This document shows, in pieces, positions 1 through 7,748 of a DNA stretch of 17,870 nucleotides (position 1 is its first letter; each line of letters begins with the position of its first letter). Source of the DNA: CALGTL01 sp963579135 (GTDB taxonomy: Bacteria > Chloroflexota > Dehalococcoidia > Lucifugimonadales > Australimonadaceae); assembly GCA_963579135.1 (NCBI GenBank), contig CAUZFB010000046.1:1-17870 (forward strand). Direction: 5' to 3'. The notes beneath the pieces were generated by a model that was given only the letters and a program-made list of their open reading frames with translations, was not told the origin of the DNA and did not search any database. The position numbers and the translations under genes were made by a program.

Positions 1-147
1 ACCACGACCCTCGACTCTATCAAAGAGGCGCAGGGCAAGCTCGGCGCAATGGTGATAGCGGACTACGCCACCCGCTACGTGAACCAGCACGGCGAAACGG
101 TCGCGACCCAACGCAATACGGTGATTCGCATGGGAGTTCTGGCATGA
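1..147 (+). CDS. MaoC-like N-terminal hydratase domain protein, 3' end only (partial)
   Basis: This is the tail of a gene that begins before the window. Frame 1 is open from base 1 to the TGA at 145-147 and encodes 48 residues. They include the stretch GAMVIADYATRYVNQHGETV, which resembles the last strands of a MaoC/FAS1-type dehydratase hot-dog domain, where a final 'R..N..GE.V' strand is common. The stop overlaps the ATG of the next MaoC gene (ATGA), so the two are translationally coupled. Adjacent MaoC pairs of this kind usually form a heterodimeric (R)-hydratase or dehydratase acting on acyl thioesters, in which the first subunit often lacks the catalytic residues. Whether that holds here cannot be seen, because the catalytic part lies outside the window. 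The family call rests on a short fragment plus the neighbour. Confidence 0.65.
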   Translation, partial: TTTLDSIKEAQGKLGAMVIADYATRYVNQHGETVATQRNTVIRMGVLA

Positions 148-566
148 GCGAACAACCGTTCATCGACGATATAAACGTTGGATTCGCATTGCCGGCGCTC
201 GTAAAGAAACCGACGCCCCGTCAGCTGGTGCAATACGCTGGGGCTTCCGGCGACTTCTACGAGATCCACTATGACAAGGACTTTGCAATCGCGCAGGGAC
301 TGCCTGGCGTAATCATCCACGGCGCGCTCAAAAGTGGCTGGATCGCGCAGGTGGTCACCGATTGGATGGGTGCGGCTGGCTCGCTGCAATCGTTTTCGGT
401 CAGGTATCGCGCGATGGATGTCCCTGGCGACACGCTCACGTGCACGGCAAAGGTCGTGGGCAAGGACGAGGCGGCGGGAACGGTGCGATGTGAGATTGAA
501 CTCGCTAACGGTGAGGGCAGTGTAACGACCACAGGCGAAGCGGTGGTTGGATTACCGACGCGCTGA
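144..566 (+). CDS. MaoC family dehydratase / enoyl-CoA hydratase-like protein
   Basis: This 140-residue cytoplasmic protein is a single hot-dog domain. The hydratase-2 signature is clear: YAGASGDFYEIHYD at residues 31-44, with the presumed catalytic pair Asp37 and His42, followed by GVIIHGALKSGW. The family adds or removes water across the C2-C3 bond of acyl-CoA or acyl-ACP thioesters. The natural substrate cannot be told from sequence. The ATG at 144 is preceded by GGAG seven bases upstream and overlaps the stop of the upstream MaoC gene, so the two products are probably subunits of one enzyme. The gene ends ten bases before the stop of the convergent GNAT gene, with no clear terminator between them. 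Confidence 0.88.
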   Translation: MSEQPFIDDINVGFALPALVKKPTPRQLVQYAGASGDFYEIHYDKDFAIAQGLPGVIIHGALKSGWIAQVVTDWMGAAGSLQSFSVRYRAMDVPGDTLTCTAKVVGKDEAAGTVRCEIELANGEGSVTTTGEAVVGLPTR

Positions 567-576
567 CGAGGGTCTG

Positions 577-1155
577 CTAGTCGGCGCTGTTGGCCTCCTG
601 CGGTCGGAAAAACTCCTGCTGCCGCCGCGCACCCCACTCTGACCTAGTGATCTCCATCAGGATAAAGTCGTGGCCCCCACGTGGGTCAGGGCCCACCTCG
701 CGCATCCCGCAACCCGCGAAGGCACGACGCGCCCGTGCATTCCATCGCAGCGTGTGTAGGAAGAGTCGGTTCATCGATTCTGCCTTGAACAGGTCGTCGA
801 TGAGCATCTTGAACGCCTCGCGCCCATACCCACCGTCCCAGTAGTCGCGTTCGCCCACAAGAATGCCAAGCTCGCACTGTCCGTTGATGCTATCGATATC
901 ATAGGCCATGCAATTGCCGATGTGATGACCTTCCATAGTGTCGATGGCGTACCGCCTGACCCAGGGGGTGGGGAACTTTATCTCGTTCGTTAGATCACGC
1001 GTGAAGTCGCTGAGGCCCTGGCGCAGCACAGACGCGGCGTCGAGCTCGGCAAGCTCAGGGTCTTGCCTCCAGTGGTGATCATCCGGGGCGTCTTCGACTC
1101 GTTTGGGGCGGAGTATCACTTTCAGACCCATTAGGAATTCGCCTTCTTCAACCAT
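577..1155 (-). CDS. GNAT family N-acetyltransferase, RimJ/RimL-like
   Basis: This 192-residue protein begins with the usual RimJ/RimL strand (LKVILRPKRVED). Its core carries 'GNCMAYDIDSINGQCELGI', then the loop and helix RDYWDGGYGREAFKMLIDDL that would bind the pyrophosphate of acetyl-CoA, and a late 'LRWNARARRAFAGCGM' segment typical of the family. It should transfer an acetyl group to an amine; whether that is a protein N-terminus, an antibiotic or a metabolite is unknown. I chose the ATG at 1155 because GTAGGAG (1164-1170) sits eight bases upstream. This start overlaps the Nudix stop by eight bases. A start at 1197 is possible but has no ribosome binding site and would overlap further. It is the last gene of the tldD operon. 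Confidence 0.85.
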   Translation of the reverse strand: MVEEGEFLMGLKVILRPKRVEDAPDDHHWRQDPELAELDAASVLRQGLSDFTRDLTNEIKFPTPWVRRYAIDTMEGHHIGNCMAYDIDSINGQCELGILVGERDYWDGGYGREAFKMLIDDLFKAESMNRLFLHTLRWNARARRAFAGCGMREVGPDPRGGHDFILMEITRSEWGARRQQEFFRPQEANSAD

Positions 1156-1597
1156 GATCCGAACTCCTACTCGCCAAAGCCCTGATGGCGCGGCCAACGA
1201 CGCCGGACTCGGTCCTGAATGTCAAAGATCGTACCGCCTCTGGGGCAGGGAACCACTCGACCACATCGAACTCAGGATCATGCAGGTCGAAGCTACCGCC
1301 TCGCTCCCCCATCAAAAAGAAGTGCACTTTCTTGTGGAAGCGTTGCAAATCGCGGGTGAACCAGTATTCGATGTGGCCCAGTTGACTCTCGATCTCTACT
1401 TCTAGCCCCGTTTCTTCCTGAACCTCGCGAAGTGCCGTTTGCTCAACCGTTTCGCCCCCGTCCGGAGTGCCTTTGGGCAGATTCCAGGTAGCGGTTCGCA
1501 TACGGCCGCAAAGGGCAATCAACAACGTTCCGGCATTCTCTCGGTAGACCACGCCACCGGCCGACATAGCTTCACGGGCTGGTGCTCTAGAAGTCAT
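1148..1597 (-). CDS. Nudix hydrolase (Ap4A/Ap6A hydrolase-like)
   Basis: The protein is about 149 residues long. It has a complete Nudix box at residues 43-65 matching GX5EX7REUXEEXGU: Gly43, Glu49, Arg57-Glu58 and Glu61-Glu62, the magnesium-binding glutamates. The preceding WNLPKG and following KKVHFFLM are usual in the diadenosine-polyphosphate hydrolase-like group, so a housecleaning role on nucleoside polyphosphates is likely; the substrate is not proven. The start is uncertain. ATG at 1597 is chosen, with GAGG about eleven bases upstream, and overlaps the end of the HEAT-repeat gene by eleven bases. ATG at 1567, just before the first strand SAGGVVYR, is the main alternative. A longer reading to 1768 would only translate antiframe HEAT sequence. 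Confidence 0.9.
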   Translation of the reverse strand: MTSRAPAREAMSAGGVVYRENAGTLLIALCGRMRTATWNLPKGTPDGGETVEQTALREVQEETGLEVEIESQLGHIEYWFTRDLQRFHKKVHFFLMGERGGSFDLHDPEFDVVEWFPAPEAVRSLTFRTESGVVGRAIRALASRSSDHG

Positions 1598-2543
1598 CGC
1601 CGTCGTCATCCTCGTCGTAGTCAAGACCTGGCTCGCCTTTGAGTTGCATTGTGGAGAAATCCGCGGCGTCGGCCTCCAAGATCTCAAGGGCCTCTGCTGC
1701 CGCCTCCTGCACCACTGGGTCGTCTTCAGAATTCGAGTAAGCGCGCAGCAGTCCGCGAGCCTTCGCACCGCCGATACCGGCGATGGCGTGGAGCGCCGAC
1801 AGCGAGACCTGCGCGTCGATGTCGTGGGTCAGTTCGGCCAGGGCAGGCAGGGCCTCCTCCGCAGCGAACTCGCGAGCAGCGTTCGCTGCTTCGTACCGCA
1901 TGGCGGGGTCATCGCTTTCCATCTCACCGATGACGATCTCAAGCCAGGCCCAGTCGCCGCTGCGAGCCATGGCGAATAGCGCGCTCTGGCGCAGCATCGA
2001 CTCGGGATGGTCGAAACCCCACTGAATCCACGATCTCACCTCAGGAGCCCGAAAGGCTGCGACCGACTCCAACGACCGGCGCCGCACCATGAGCGGCTCG
2101 TCCTCGTCATCCACAGAGGCCTTGAGCGCCTCCCAGACACGAGTCACGTCACGCGGTACGAGCTTCCCGCTGTCGGCGAGGACGGCGAAGTGCCCAAGCG
2201 CCTGGGCGGCACCGGCGCGCACCTCATCGACAGAATCCTTCTCCAACCGATCAATCAGAAGTGGGATCGTTCGACGGTCTTCGGTCTCCCAGAGCCCCGC
2301 AGTGGCACGCTCACGCACCACCGGCTCGTCGTCGCTGAGCGCATGGCAGAACACTGCGTGGCAGTCGAGCTCGGGGTTGTCGTCAGCGATCTCGACAAGG
2401 CGACCGATGATCTCGACACGACGAGCCTCAGGGATGGTTTGCCAGCCCCTTTTGAACAGATCTTCCAGTTCACCGGCCAAGCCGCTCAACTGCTCCAAAC
2501 CTGCCGACGTAATCTCATAATCAGGGTCGCATAGCTCTTCCAT
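1587..2543 (-). CDS. HEAT-repeat protein with acidic C-terminal tail
   Basis: About 318 residues, almost entirely paired helices. From roughly residue 60 to 290 there are successive HEAT-like units with the usual 'D..VR..A..AL' pattern, such as DEVRAGAAQALGHF, DPAMRYEAANAAREF and DPVVQEAAAEALEIL. The protein ends in an Asp-rich tail, DYDEDDDGDDF. There is no signal peptide or membrane helix, so it should be a cytoplasmic scaffold or adaptor. HEAT/PBS-lyase repeats generally mediate protein contacts and no catalytic site is visible. The start is unclear: ATG at 2543 leaves a 26-base gap after tldE, while the only other in-frame start, at 2639, would overlap tldE by 70 bases. The residues just upstream (ASKSLSDY) look protein-like but contain no usual start codon. 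Confidence 0.85.
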   Translation of the reverse strand: MEELCDPDYEITSAGLEQLSGLAGELEDLFKRGWQTIPEARRVEIIGRLVEIADDNPELDCHAVFCHALSDDEPVVRERATAGLWETEDRRTIPLLIDRLEKDSVDEVRAGAAQALGHFAVLADSGKLVPRDVTRVWEALKASVDDEDEPLMVRRRSLESVAAFRAPEVRSWIQWGFDHPESMLRQSALFAMARSGDWAWLEIVIGEMESDDPAMRYEAANAAREFAAEEALPALAELTHDIDAQVSLSALHAIAGIGGAKARGLLRAYSNSEDDPVVQEAAAEALEILEADAADFSTMQLKGEPGLDYDEDDDGDDF

Positions 2544-2569
2544 GTAATCCGAAAGTGACTTTGATGCGT

Positions 2570-3928
2570 TTACCCGTTCGTCGAGACGGACACGTCGGCG
2601 AGCGCGATCGCGGGAGCAAACAACCCGCCACGCACCCACCGTCCGTTGCTGCCCACGGCAATGAGATTGTTCAACGCTTTATAAGCGTTGCCTGAGATCA
2701 TCGTGTTCTTCACTCGACCGACGACGGTGCCATTTTCGACTTTGTAACCCAGCAGAATATTGGCGTTGAAATCACCACCGAGCACGTTGCTTTGCCCCGC
2801 ACCCAAGAGCCCCTCAATGATAAGCCCTTCGCTGATGCCGGTAATCATGTCGTCCAGCGAGGTGTCACCCTCACCGACCACAAGGACGCCCGCCGATGGT
2901 CCCGGGAGCGAACCGAGTCCACGCTCGCCACTACCTGTGCTCTGCGTGCCAGCCAGGCCCGCGGTCTGGAGGTCGTACAGGTACGTCCCAACAACGCCTC
3001 TGTCGATCAATGGCAGACGCCGGCTTGCGATACCCTCGTCATCGCTAGGGCTGCTAGCAGGGATCCACGGCAACGTCGAATCGTCGATTATGCTGAAACG
3101 TTCATCGACGATCTTCTCACCCATCTTCTCCGCCAGCGGCGATGTGCCCTGAAGCACCGACTTGCCACTCAAGCCCGCGAGCAGAGGGCTCAGCAGGATG
3201 CTGGGCACAGCCGACGGCATCAGGATCACCGGCATGCTCTTGGTCTCGACCGTCGCCGTCTCCTTGGCCCAGCCAAGCTGACGGATGATCGACGCGATCA
3301 TCTCCGACGGATCCGTGATCGGCCGGACACTCGATTGGCCGTCGGAGGTGAAGAGCATGTCCTCGCCTCGGATAACAGTACCCTCGAACCCCACGCGAAA
3401 GCCTGAGCGAGCGTACGAGACCTGCCCACCACGACTGTTCAGCAGCGTGATGGTGGACGTCGAGCGCGACACTCCTCCCTCAACCTGCACCTCGTCGGAG
3501 TGCGCTCGCAGCTCATCAACGACGCGTTGTCCGAGCGCGACCATCTCTTCGAGTGAAACGTCACTCACGGACGGGTCAAATACGGGTACGTCCGGGAAGT
3601 CGGACTTGCCCGGAAACTGGAATTTAGCCTCCGCACCGAACGGCGAAGTCTCGACCGCTGATGAGATCAAAGAATCGATGTCACCCAGATCGCTCGACGA
3701 CCCGAACCCAACACGACCATTCTTGATCAAGCGCAAAGCCGCGCCTGATGATTCGTTAGAGTCCACGGCCTTGATCTGGTTCGCCTCGAAATGCACCGGC
3801 GTGCTAGAGGAGCGTACGTAGAAAACCTCAGCCTCCTCGCCTTGGCTCGCAGCAGCCGCCAGTATCTGCTCGGCAATCGACTCGGTTGATGCTTGAGTAG
3901 CGATGGCTAGGCCCCCCCGATCAAGCAT
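2570..3928 (-). CDS. tldE: TldE/PmbA family metalloprotease partner subunit
   Basis: About 452 residues with the TldD/PmbA fold. The N-terminal domain contains 'EVFYVRSSSTPVHFEANQIK' and 'ALRLIKNGRVGFGSSSDLGD'. The C-terminal domain ends with 'LLGAGQSNVLGGDFNANILL', 'GYKVENGTVVGRVKNTMISGN' and 'RWVRGGLFAPAIALADVSVS', all hallmark PmbA segments. The HExxxH zinc motif is absent, as expected for TldE, which pairs with catalytic TldD. In E. coli the TldD/TldE heterodimer cleaves the microcin B17 leader and degrades CcdA. ATG at 3928 is chosen, overlapping the end of tldD by 22 bases; no in-frame start is closer. A weak AG-rich stretch precedes it, so translation may depend on coupling to tldD. 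A run of seven G lies just inside the overlap. Confidence 0.93.
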   Translation of the reverse strand: MLDRGGLAIATQASTESIAEQILAAAASQGEEAEVFYVRSSSTPVHFEANQIKAVDSNESSGAALRLIKNGRVGFGSSSDLGDIDSLISSAVETSPFGAEAKFQFPGKSDFPDVPVFDPSVSDVSLEEMVALGQRVVDELRAHSDEVQVEGGVSRSTSTITLLNSRGGQVSYARSGFRVGFEGTVIRGEDMLFTSDGQSSVRPITDPSEMIASIIRQLGWAKETATVETKSMPVILMPSAVPSILLSPLLAGLSGKSVLQGTSPLAEKMGEKIVDERFSIIDDSTLPWIPASSPSDDEGIASRRLPLIDRGVVGTYLYDLQTAGLAGTQSTGSGERGLGSLPGPSAGVLVVGEGDTSLDDMITGISEGLIIEGLLGAGQSNVLGGDFNANILLGYKVENGTVVGRVKNTMISGNAYKALNNLIAVGSNGRWVRGGLFAPAIALADVSVSTNG

Positions 3929-5283
3929 TTCTGAATTCGAATGTGTGGGCTGCCGTTGGAGACCGGCAATGGGCCCTGCCCTGCCTTGCCACAACCGCCC
4001 CCCTCGTTCATACCCAGGTCATTGCCGACCATGTCCAGGTTGTGCAACGTGGAGAAAACGTTGCCGGAAAGCATCACCGGGCGGCAGAGCTCCTCAATTT
4101 TCCCGTTGCGGATCCGATAGGCCTCACCAGCAGAAAAGGTGAACATCTCCATGCTGGTCATTCCGCCATACCAGTTCTTGACGTACAGACCATCCTCGAC
4201 GCCCTCGAACAGGTCCTCTACCGAGTTGGTGCCGGGAACGATGAACGTATTGGTCATGCGCACGATGGGTGCGAAGCGGTAGTTGAGCGCGCGTGCGTTG
4301 CCAGTAGGGCGCTCCCCAAGCTTCGCGGCCGTCTCACGTGAATGGAGACGGCCAACCAACACGCCCTCGCGGATGAGATCGGTTTCCTGGCCCTGAACAC
4401 CTTCATCGTCGTAGAGGTAGGAGCCACGCAGCGTTGGCTGCGGAACTGTTGCTCCGTCCTTCACGTTCAGGTGCTTGCCCCCGAACAACTTGCCGGGGAG
4501 CATCAGTTCCTGAAGCCGGGGCTCTGCATAGATGTGATCCGCCTCACTCAGATGACCAAATGCCTCGTGGATGAACACACCCGCAAGTATCGGATCGAGA
4601 ATGACGGTGTACTCGCCACCTTTCACCGTCGGCGCGTTCAACAGCGCAACGGCTTTTTCGGCGACCTCCTTGGCGTCCTCGTGCAAGGTCTGGACGAAGG
4701 CGTAGTCACCGAGGCTGCCCAGGCTCGTGCCGGACTGCTGGACCTCTGAGCCATCGCGTGCCATCGCGGCGAGGCGCATATTCACGTCCACGCGCTCTTG
4801 GTCGATATATGACCCTTCAGAGTTAGCGAACACCATGCGGCGCTTAGAGTCGTTGTAGCTCACGCTTGAGCTCTGAACCCCCGCCGTTCCCATCATGATG
4901 TCTACATACTGGTCTAGCAGCGCTTTCTTGTCAGGCAGCGATACGCCCATAGGATCCATCGCGATACGGGCCGGAACGTGGTCTACGACCGTCGGAACCT
5001 CCGCGAGCTCGATGTGCTCGCCGCCGACGATCCGCGCTTGATCGACCGCCATACGTACCTTCGACTGAAGGTCATCGAGGTCGTTGAACGAGGTGAATCC
5101 CCAGCCCCCACCGGCGAGCGCTCGAACGCTTCCACCCAGCGCATTACCACGACCAATCTCCTCCAACTCGCGCCCTCGGTAGCGGATCCCAGAGGATGAA
5201 GCCTCTTCTACGTGTACTTCGACGTACTGGGCATCAACGCTATTGATGGCAGCTTCCACTCGCTCCCGCATTCGCTCATCCAT
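3907..5283 (-). CDS. tldD: TldD family zinc metalloprotease
   Basis: This 458-residue protein is full length for TldD. Counting from the ATG at 5283, the zinc motif HEAFGH lies at about residues 239-244, followed by LSEADHIYAE, and the third zinc ligand is Cys431 in MNEGGGCGKAGQ. The C-terminus PHIRIQKCLIGGA matches the usual family ending. TldD forms a heterodimer with TldE and hydrolyses unfolded or leader peptides inside the barrel; both genes are present here in the order D then E. ATG 5283 is preceded at a distance by GAGGTGG. A GTG five codons upstream (5298) is an alternative start. It is the first gene of a five-gene operon, and an A/T-rich segment with promoter-like hexamers lies just upstream. 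Confidence 0.95.
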   Translation of the reverse strand: MDERMRERVEAAINSVDAQYVEVHVEEASSSGIRYRGRELEEIGRGNALGGSVRALAGGGWGFTSFNDLDDLQSKVRMAVDQARIVGGEHIELAEVPTVVDHVPARIAMDPMGVSLPDKKALLDQYVDIMMGTAGVQSSSVSYNDSKRRMVFANSEGSYIDQERVDVNMRLAAMARDGSEVQQSGTSLGSLGDYAFVQTLHEDAKEVAEKAVALLNAPTVKGGEYTVILDPILAGVFIHEAFGHLSEADHIYAEPRLQELMLPGKLFGGKHLNVKDGATVPQPTLRGSYLYDDEGVQGQETDLIREGVLVGRLHSRETAAKLGERPTGNARALNYRFAPIVRMTNTFIVPGTNSVEDLFEGVEDGLYVKNWYGGMTSMEMFTFSAGEAYRIRNGKIEELCRPVMLSGNVFSTLHNLDMVGNDLGMNEGGGCGKAGQGPLPVSNGSPHIRIQKCLIGGA

Positions 5284-5315
5284 GCCCACTTTGACCACCT
5301 CGAGTACTTAGATAA

Positions 5316-5350
5316 TGTGCTGCTTATAGTCTAACTAACGGCTGTGATGC
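5316..5350 (-). promoter_or_regulatory. candidate promoter of the tldD operon
   Basis: Upstream of tldD the minus strand becomes locally A/T-rich. A -10-like TATAAG lies at 5323-5328, and a weak -35-like TGGCAT lies about 18 bases before it. A second A/T hexamer (TTATCT) occurs slightly closer to the gene. The match to sigma-70 consensus is modest, but this is the only such island in the 174-base gap before the operon, and the preceding gene runs in the same direction after a possible terminator. Confidence 0.35.
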
Positions 5351-5357
5351 CAGGCAA

Positions 5358-5379
5358 CGAAAATGGTGTGCGACCGCAC
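5358..5379 (-). terminator. weak hairpin after the molybdenum hydroxylase gene
   Basis: A perfect five-base inverted repeat, GTGCG-AC-CGCAC (5368-5379), is followed on the minus strand by ACCATTTTCG, whose four T begin about three bases after the stem. It lies about 80 bases after the stop of the xanthine-dehydrogenase-family gene and before the candidate tldD promoter. The stem is short and the loop tight, so it would be a weak intrinsic terminator at best. A second small hairpin (GAGGG-AGTC-CCCTC, 5426-5439) lies closer to the stop but has no T run. Confidence 0.25.
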
Positions 5380-5457
5380 GGCCTTGTACACAACAAAACT
5401 GTGGGCGCGCATTGCCGGTGCAACGGAGGGAGTCCCCTCTGCGAAGAACGCGGCGGT

Positions 5458-7695
5458 CTATCTCTGGAGGGCGCGAAAGACTTTCTCCGCCGTCACCGGC
5501 AGGTCCCTAATCCGCACGCCAACCGCCGCCTCGACGGCGTTGGCGATGGCGGGTGCCGTCTGCGCATTGGAGTGCTCACCGATGCCCTTCACATTGTATG
5601 GACCGATACCGTGGCTCGGCTCCAAGAGCACCGCTTGCAACTCGGGGATGTCAGCGATGGACGGCAACTTGTAATCAGCAAAGGAAGAAGTCTGTACGTG
5701 CCCATTTTCGAGGACCAACTCTTCGGTGAGCCCGTAGCCGATGCCCTGGACCGCGCCACCGTTAATCTGTCCATGGAAGCCGACGGGGTTAAGCACTGTG
5801 CCGATGTCATGGGCCGTGGTCAACTTGAGCAGGCGCACCTGGCCCGTCTCGGTGTCAACTGAGACCTCTGCGATCTGTGTCGTGAACGATGTCCATGGGT
5901 TGGCCGAATTGTCCTTCGTCTCACCCTGACCCACAATCGGATCGCCTGTGCGCTTGATGATCGCCCGCCAGTCCTCAGACTCACCCGTGTCCGAACGCGT
6001 CACCTGGTGACCGTCCACCACGAGCTTGTCGTCGGGCCAGCCGAGCAACTCTGACGTCATCTTGAACAACTCTTCCTTGGTGTGCTCGACCGCATCGTGA
6101 ATCGCGATGCTGCCCATGCGCGTCACCCGGGCTCCACCGATGCCTGAGTCGAATGGTGCACTGTCTGTGTCCCAAACCTCGACCGTCACCTGATCAAGAG
6201 GCAATCCCAGCCCGTCGGCCGCCAGCTGCTGGAACACAGTGTAGGAACCCGTACCCTGCTCGAACACCGTGGTATGAACGACCGCTGAGCCATCCTCGTT
6301 TAGGGTGATCGCCGCATGCGTCTCGCCGCCGGCCTGCGCGCGCTCGCCCGTGGCCAGGCCGTGGGCAATGCGGACTCTACCTTCAACGCGAACTTCAGGG
6401 GTGTAGCCCGCCGCGCCAACCGCGGCGTCCATCGTTTCGATAGACCGCGCCTCGTTATACGACCGTCCGATGGTGTCCTCATCCTGACCCCGGATCAGGT
6501 TCTTTCGCCTGATCTCCGCTGGGTCCATGCCGATCGCGTGAGCCACGCAGTCGATCTGGGACTCCACCGCGAACATGGTCTGGGGCTCACCCGGGCCACG
6601 CATGTACCCACAAGGTACGTTGTTGGTGTACACCTGATGCTCGATCACTCGACCGTTCGCAATCTTGTACGGCCCCGCAGCCGCGCTAGCGCCCCCAAGG
6701 TGCCCACCTGGCTTGTACCCCGCGTACGCTCCGCTGTCGAAGATCACGATGGAGTCGTGCGCAACAATCGTACCGTCACGATTGACTCCGGTGCGCATGT
6801 GGATCACGGCAGGATGACGGGGATTCGCGGCGATGAGGTCTTCGCTGTAATCGAACACCATTTTCACGGGGCGCCCTGTCGCCCTGGCGAGCAGGTGCGC
6901 GATAGGGATCGGCAGCGGCGATCCCTTGCCACCGAAGTCACCCCCTATGGTTACGGGGTGCAGCACAATCTGGTCCTGCTCGAGTCCCGTCGCGATCGCA
7001 AGGAATCTCCTAACCGGGTATGGCGACTTGTTGCCAGCCCAAACGTGGAGCCGACCGTCACCATCGATGTTGACGACACAAGAATGCGGTTCCATGTAGC
7101 CCTGATGCTGGCGTGGCGTCGTGAACGTGTTCTCAACGACCAGATCCGCCTCCGCGAGCCCAGCTTCGACGTCGCCCTTCGCCCAATCAAACGTCGTATA
7201 GGTGTTACTTGGCGCCTCTAGCGGTTTGGGCAAACCCTGGTACTCGAGGAGGTTCGGGTGGAGCAACGGCGATTCAGCCTCCATGGCCTCCTCGGGGTCA
7301 TGTACAGAATCAAGCTCCTCGTACTCCACCTCGATCAGCTGCAATGCCCGATCAGCGATGTCCTCGTCGTCCGCCGCGACCGCCGCGACCTGCTCACCAA
7401 CGTAGCGCACGACGTCTCCTGCGAGCACTGGGATATCCACAATCGCCCGTCCATAACGTGCGCCATCGAAGGTGTCAGCGCTCGTAACCACAGCGTGAAC
7501 GCCAGGGACGGCCTTGGCCTTCGACGTGTCGATGGACTTGATGCGGGCGTGGGCGTAGGGGCTACGGAGGATCCGGCCGGACAGCATTCCCTCCAACTGA
7601 ACGTCGGCGGTGTATTCAGCTCGACCGGTGGTCTTTGCGGGGCCGTCAATCCGAGGGATCGACTTTCCGATAAGCCCTTTTCCTGCGCTGGTCAT
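5458..7695 (-). CDS. xanthine dehydrogenase/aldehyde oxidase family molybdopterin-binding (large) subunit
   Basis: 745 residues, the usual length for the large subunit of molybdenum hydroxylases (xanthine dehydrogenase, aldehyde oxidase, CO dehydrogenase). It starts with GKSIPRIDGPAKTTGRAEYT, the typical N-terminal a/b-hammerhead entry. Cofactor-binding segments are IGGDFGGKG (residues 250-258), PCGYMRGPGEPQ (361-372), EQGTGSY (479-485) and KGIGEHSNAQTAPAIANAV (703-721), in which Glu707 corresponds to the catalytic base. It lacks the AYRCSFR active-site loop of form I CO dehydrogenase, so it is not a true CoxL. The substrate is unknown. ATG 7695 has AAGGAG nine bases upstream. Neither the 2Fe-2S nor the FAD subunit gene is adjacent; the next genes are RNase D upstream and tldD downstream. 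Confidence 0.93.
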   Translation of the reverse strand: MTSAGKGLIGKSIPRIDGPAKTTGRAEYTADVQLEGMLSGRILRSPYAHARIKSIDTSKAKAVPGVHAVVTSADTFDGARYGRAIVDIPVLAGDVVRYVGEQVAAVAADDEDIADRALQLIEVEYEELDSVHDPEEAMEAESPLLHPNLLEYQGLPKPLEAPSNTYTTFDWAKGDVEAGLAEADLVVENTFTTPRQHQGYMEPHSCVVNIDGDGRLHVWAGNKSPYPVRRFLAIATGLEQDQIVLHPVTIGGDFGGKGSPLPIPIAHLLARATGRPVKMVFDYSEDLIAANPRHPAVIHMRTGVNRDGTIVAHDSIVIFDSGAYAGYKPGGHLGGASAAAGPYKIANGRVIEHQVYTNNVPCGYMRGPGEPQTMFAVESQIDCVAHAIGMDPAEIRRKNLIRGQDEDTIGRSYNEARSIETMDAAVGAAGYTPEVRVEGRVRIAHGLATGERAQAGGETHAAITLNEDGSAVVHTTVFEQGTGSYTVFQQLAADGLGLPLDQVTVEVWDTDSAPFDSGIGGARVTRMGSIAIHDAVEHTKEELFKMTSELLGWPDDKLVVDGHQVTRSDTGESEDWRAIIKRTGDPIVGQGETKDNSANPWTSFTTQIAEVSVDTETGQVRLLKLTTAHDIGTVLNPVGFHGQINGGAVQGIGYGLTEELVLENGHVQTSSFADYKLPSIADIPELQAVLLEPSHGIGPYNVKGIGEHSNAQTAPAIANAVEAAVGVRIRDLPVTAEKVFRALQR

Positions 7696-7748
7696 ACTGG
7701 AGGTCTCCTTCGTTTATGAGTGGGGGTCGGCGACAGGGAGCATACCAA

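Noticed and set aside
2544..2639. Longer N-terminus of the HEAT-repeat protein starting at 2639
   Set aside because: The extra residues are Arg-rich antiframe sequence of the tldE end, and this start would overlap tldE by 70 bases without a ribosome binding site.
5344..5862. Plus-strand open frame starting in the tldD/hydroxylase gap, considered as a possible peptide precursor for TldD/TldE
   Set aside because: Most of it is antisense to the hydroxylase C-terminus, it has no good ribosome binding site, and it shows no leader/core pattern.
6316..7221. Plus-strand open frame of 301 codons opposite the molybdenum hydroxylase gene
   Set aside because: It lies wholly antisense to a gene with clear family motifs, and its translation is Arg/His/Val-rich with no recognisable domain; a typical shadow frame in GC-rich DNA.
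5458..7695. Form I CO dehydrogenase large subunit (CoxL)
   Set aside because: The diagnostic AYRCSFR loop is absent and CoxM and CoxS genes are not adjacent.
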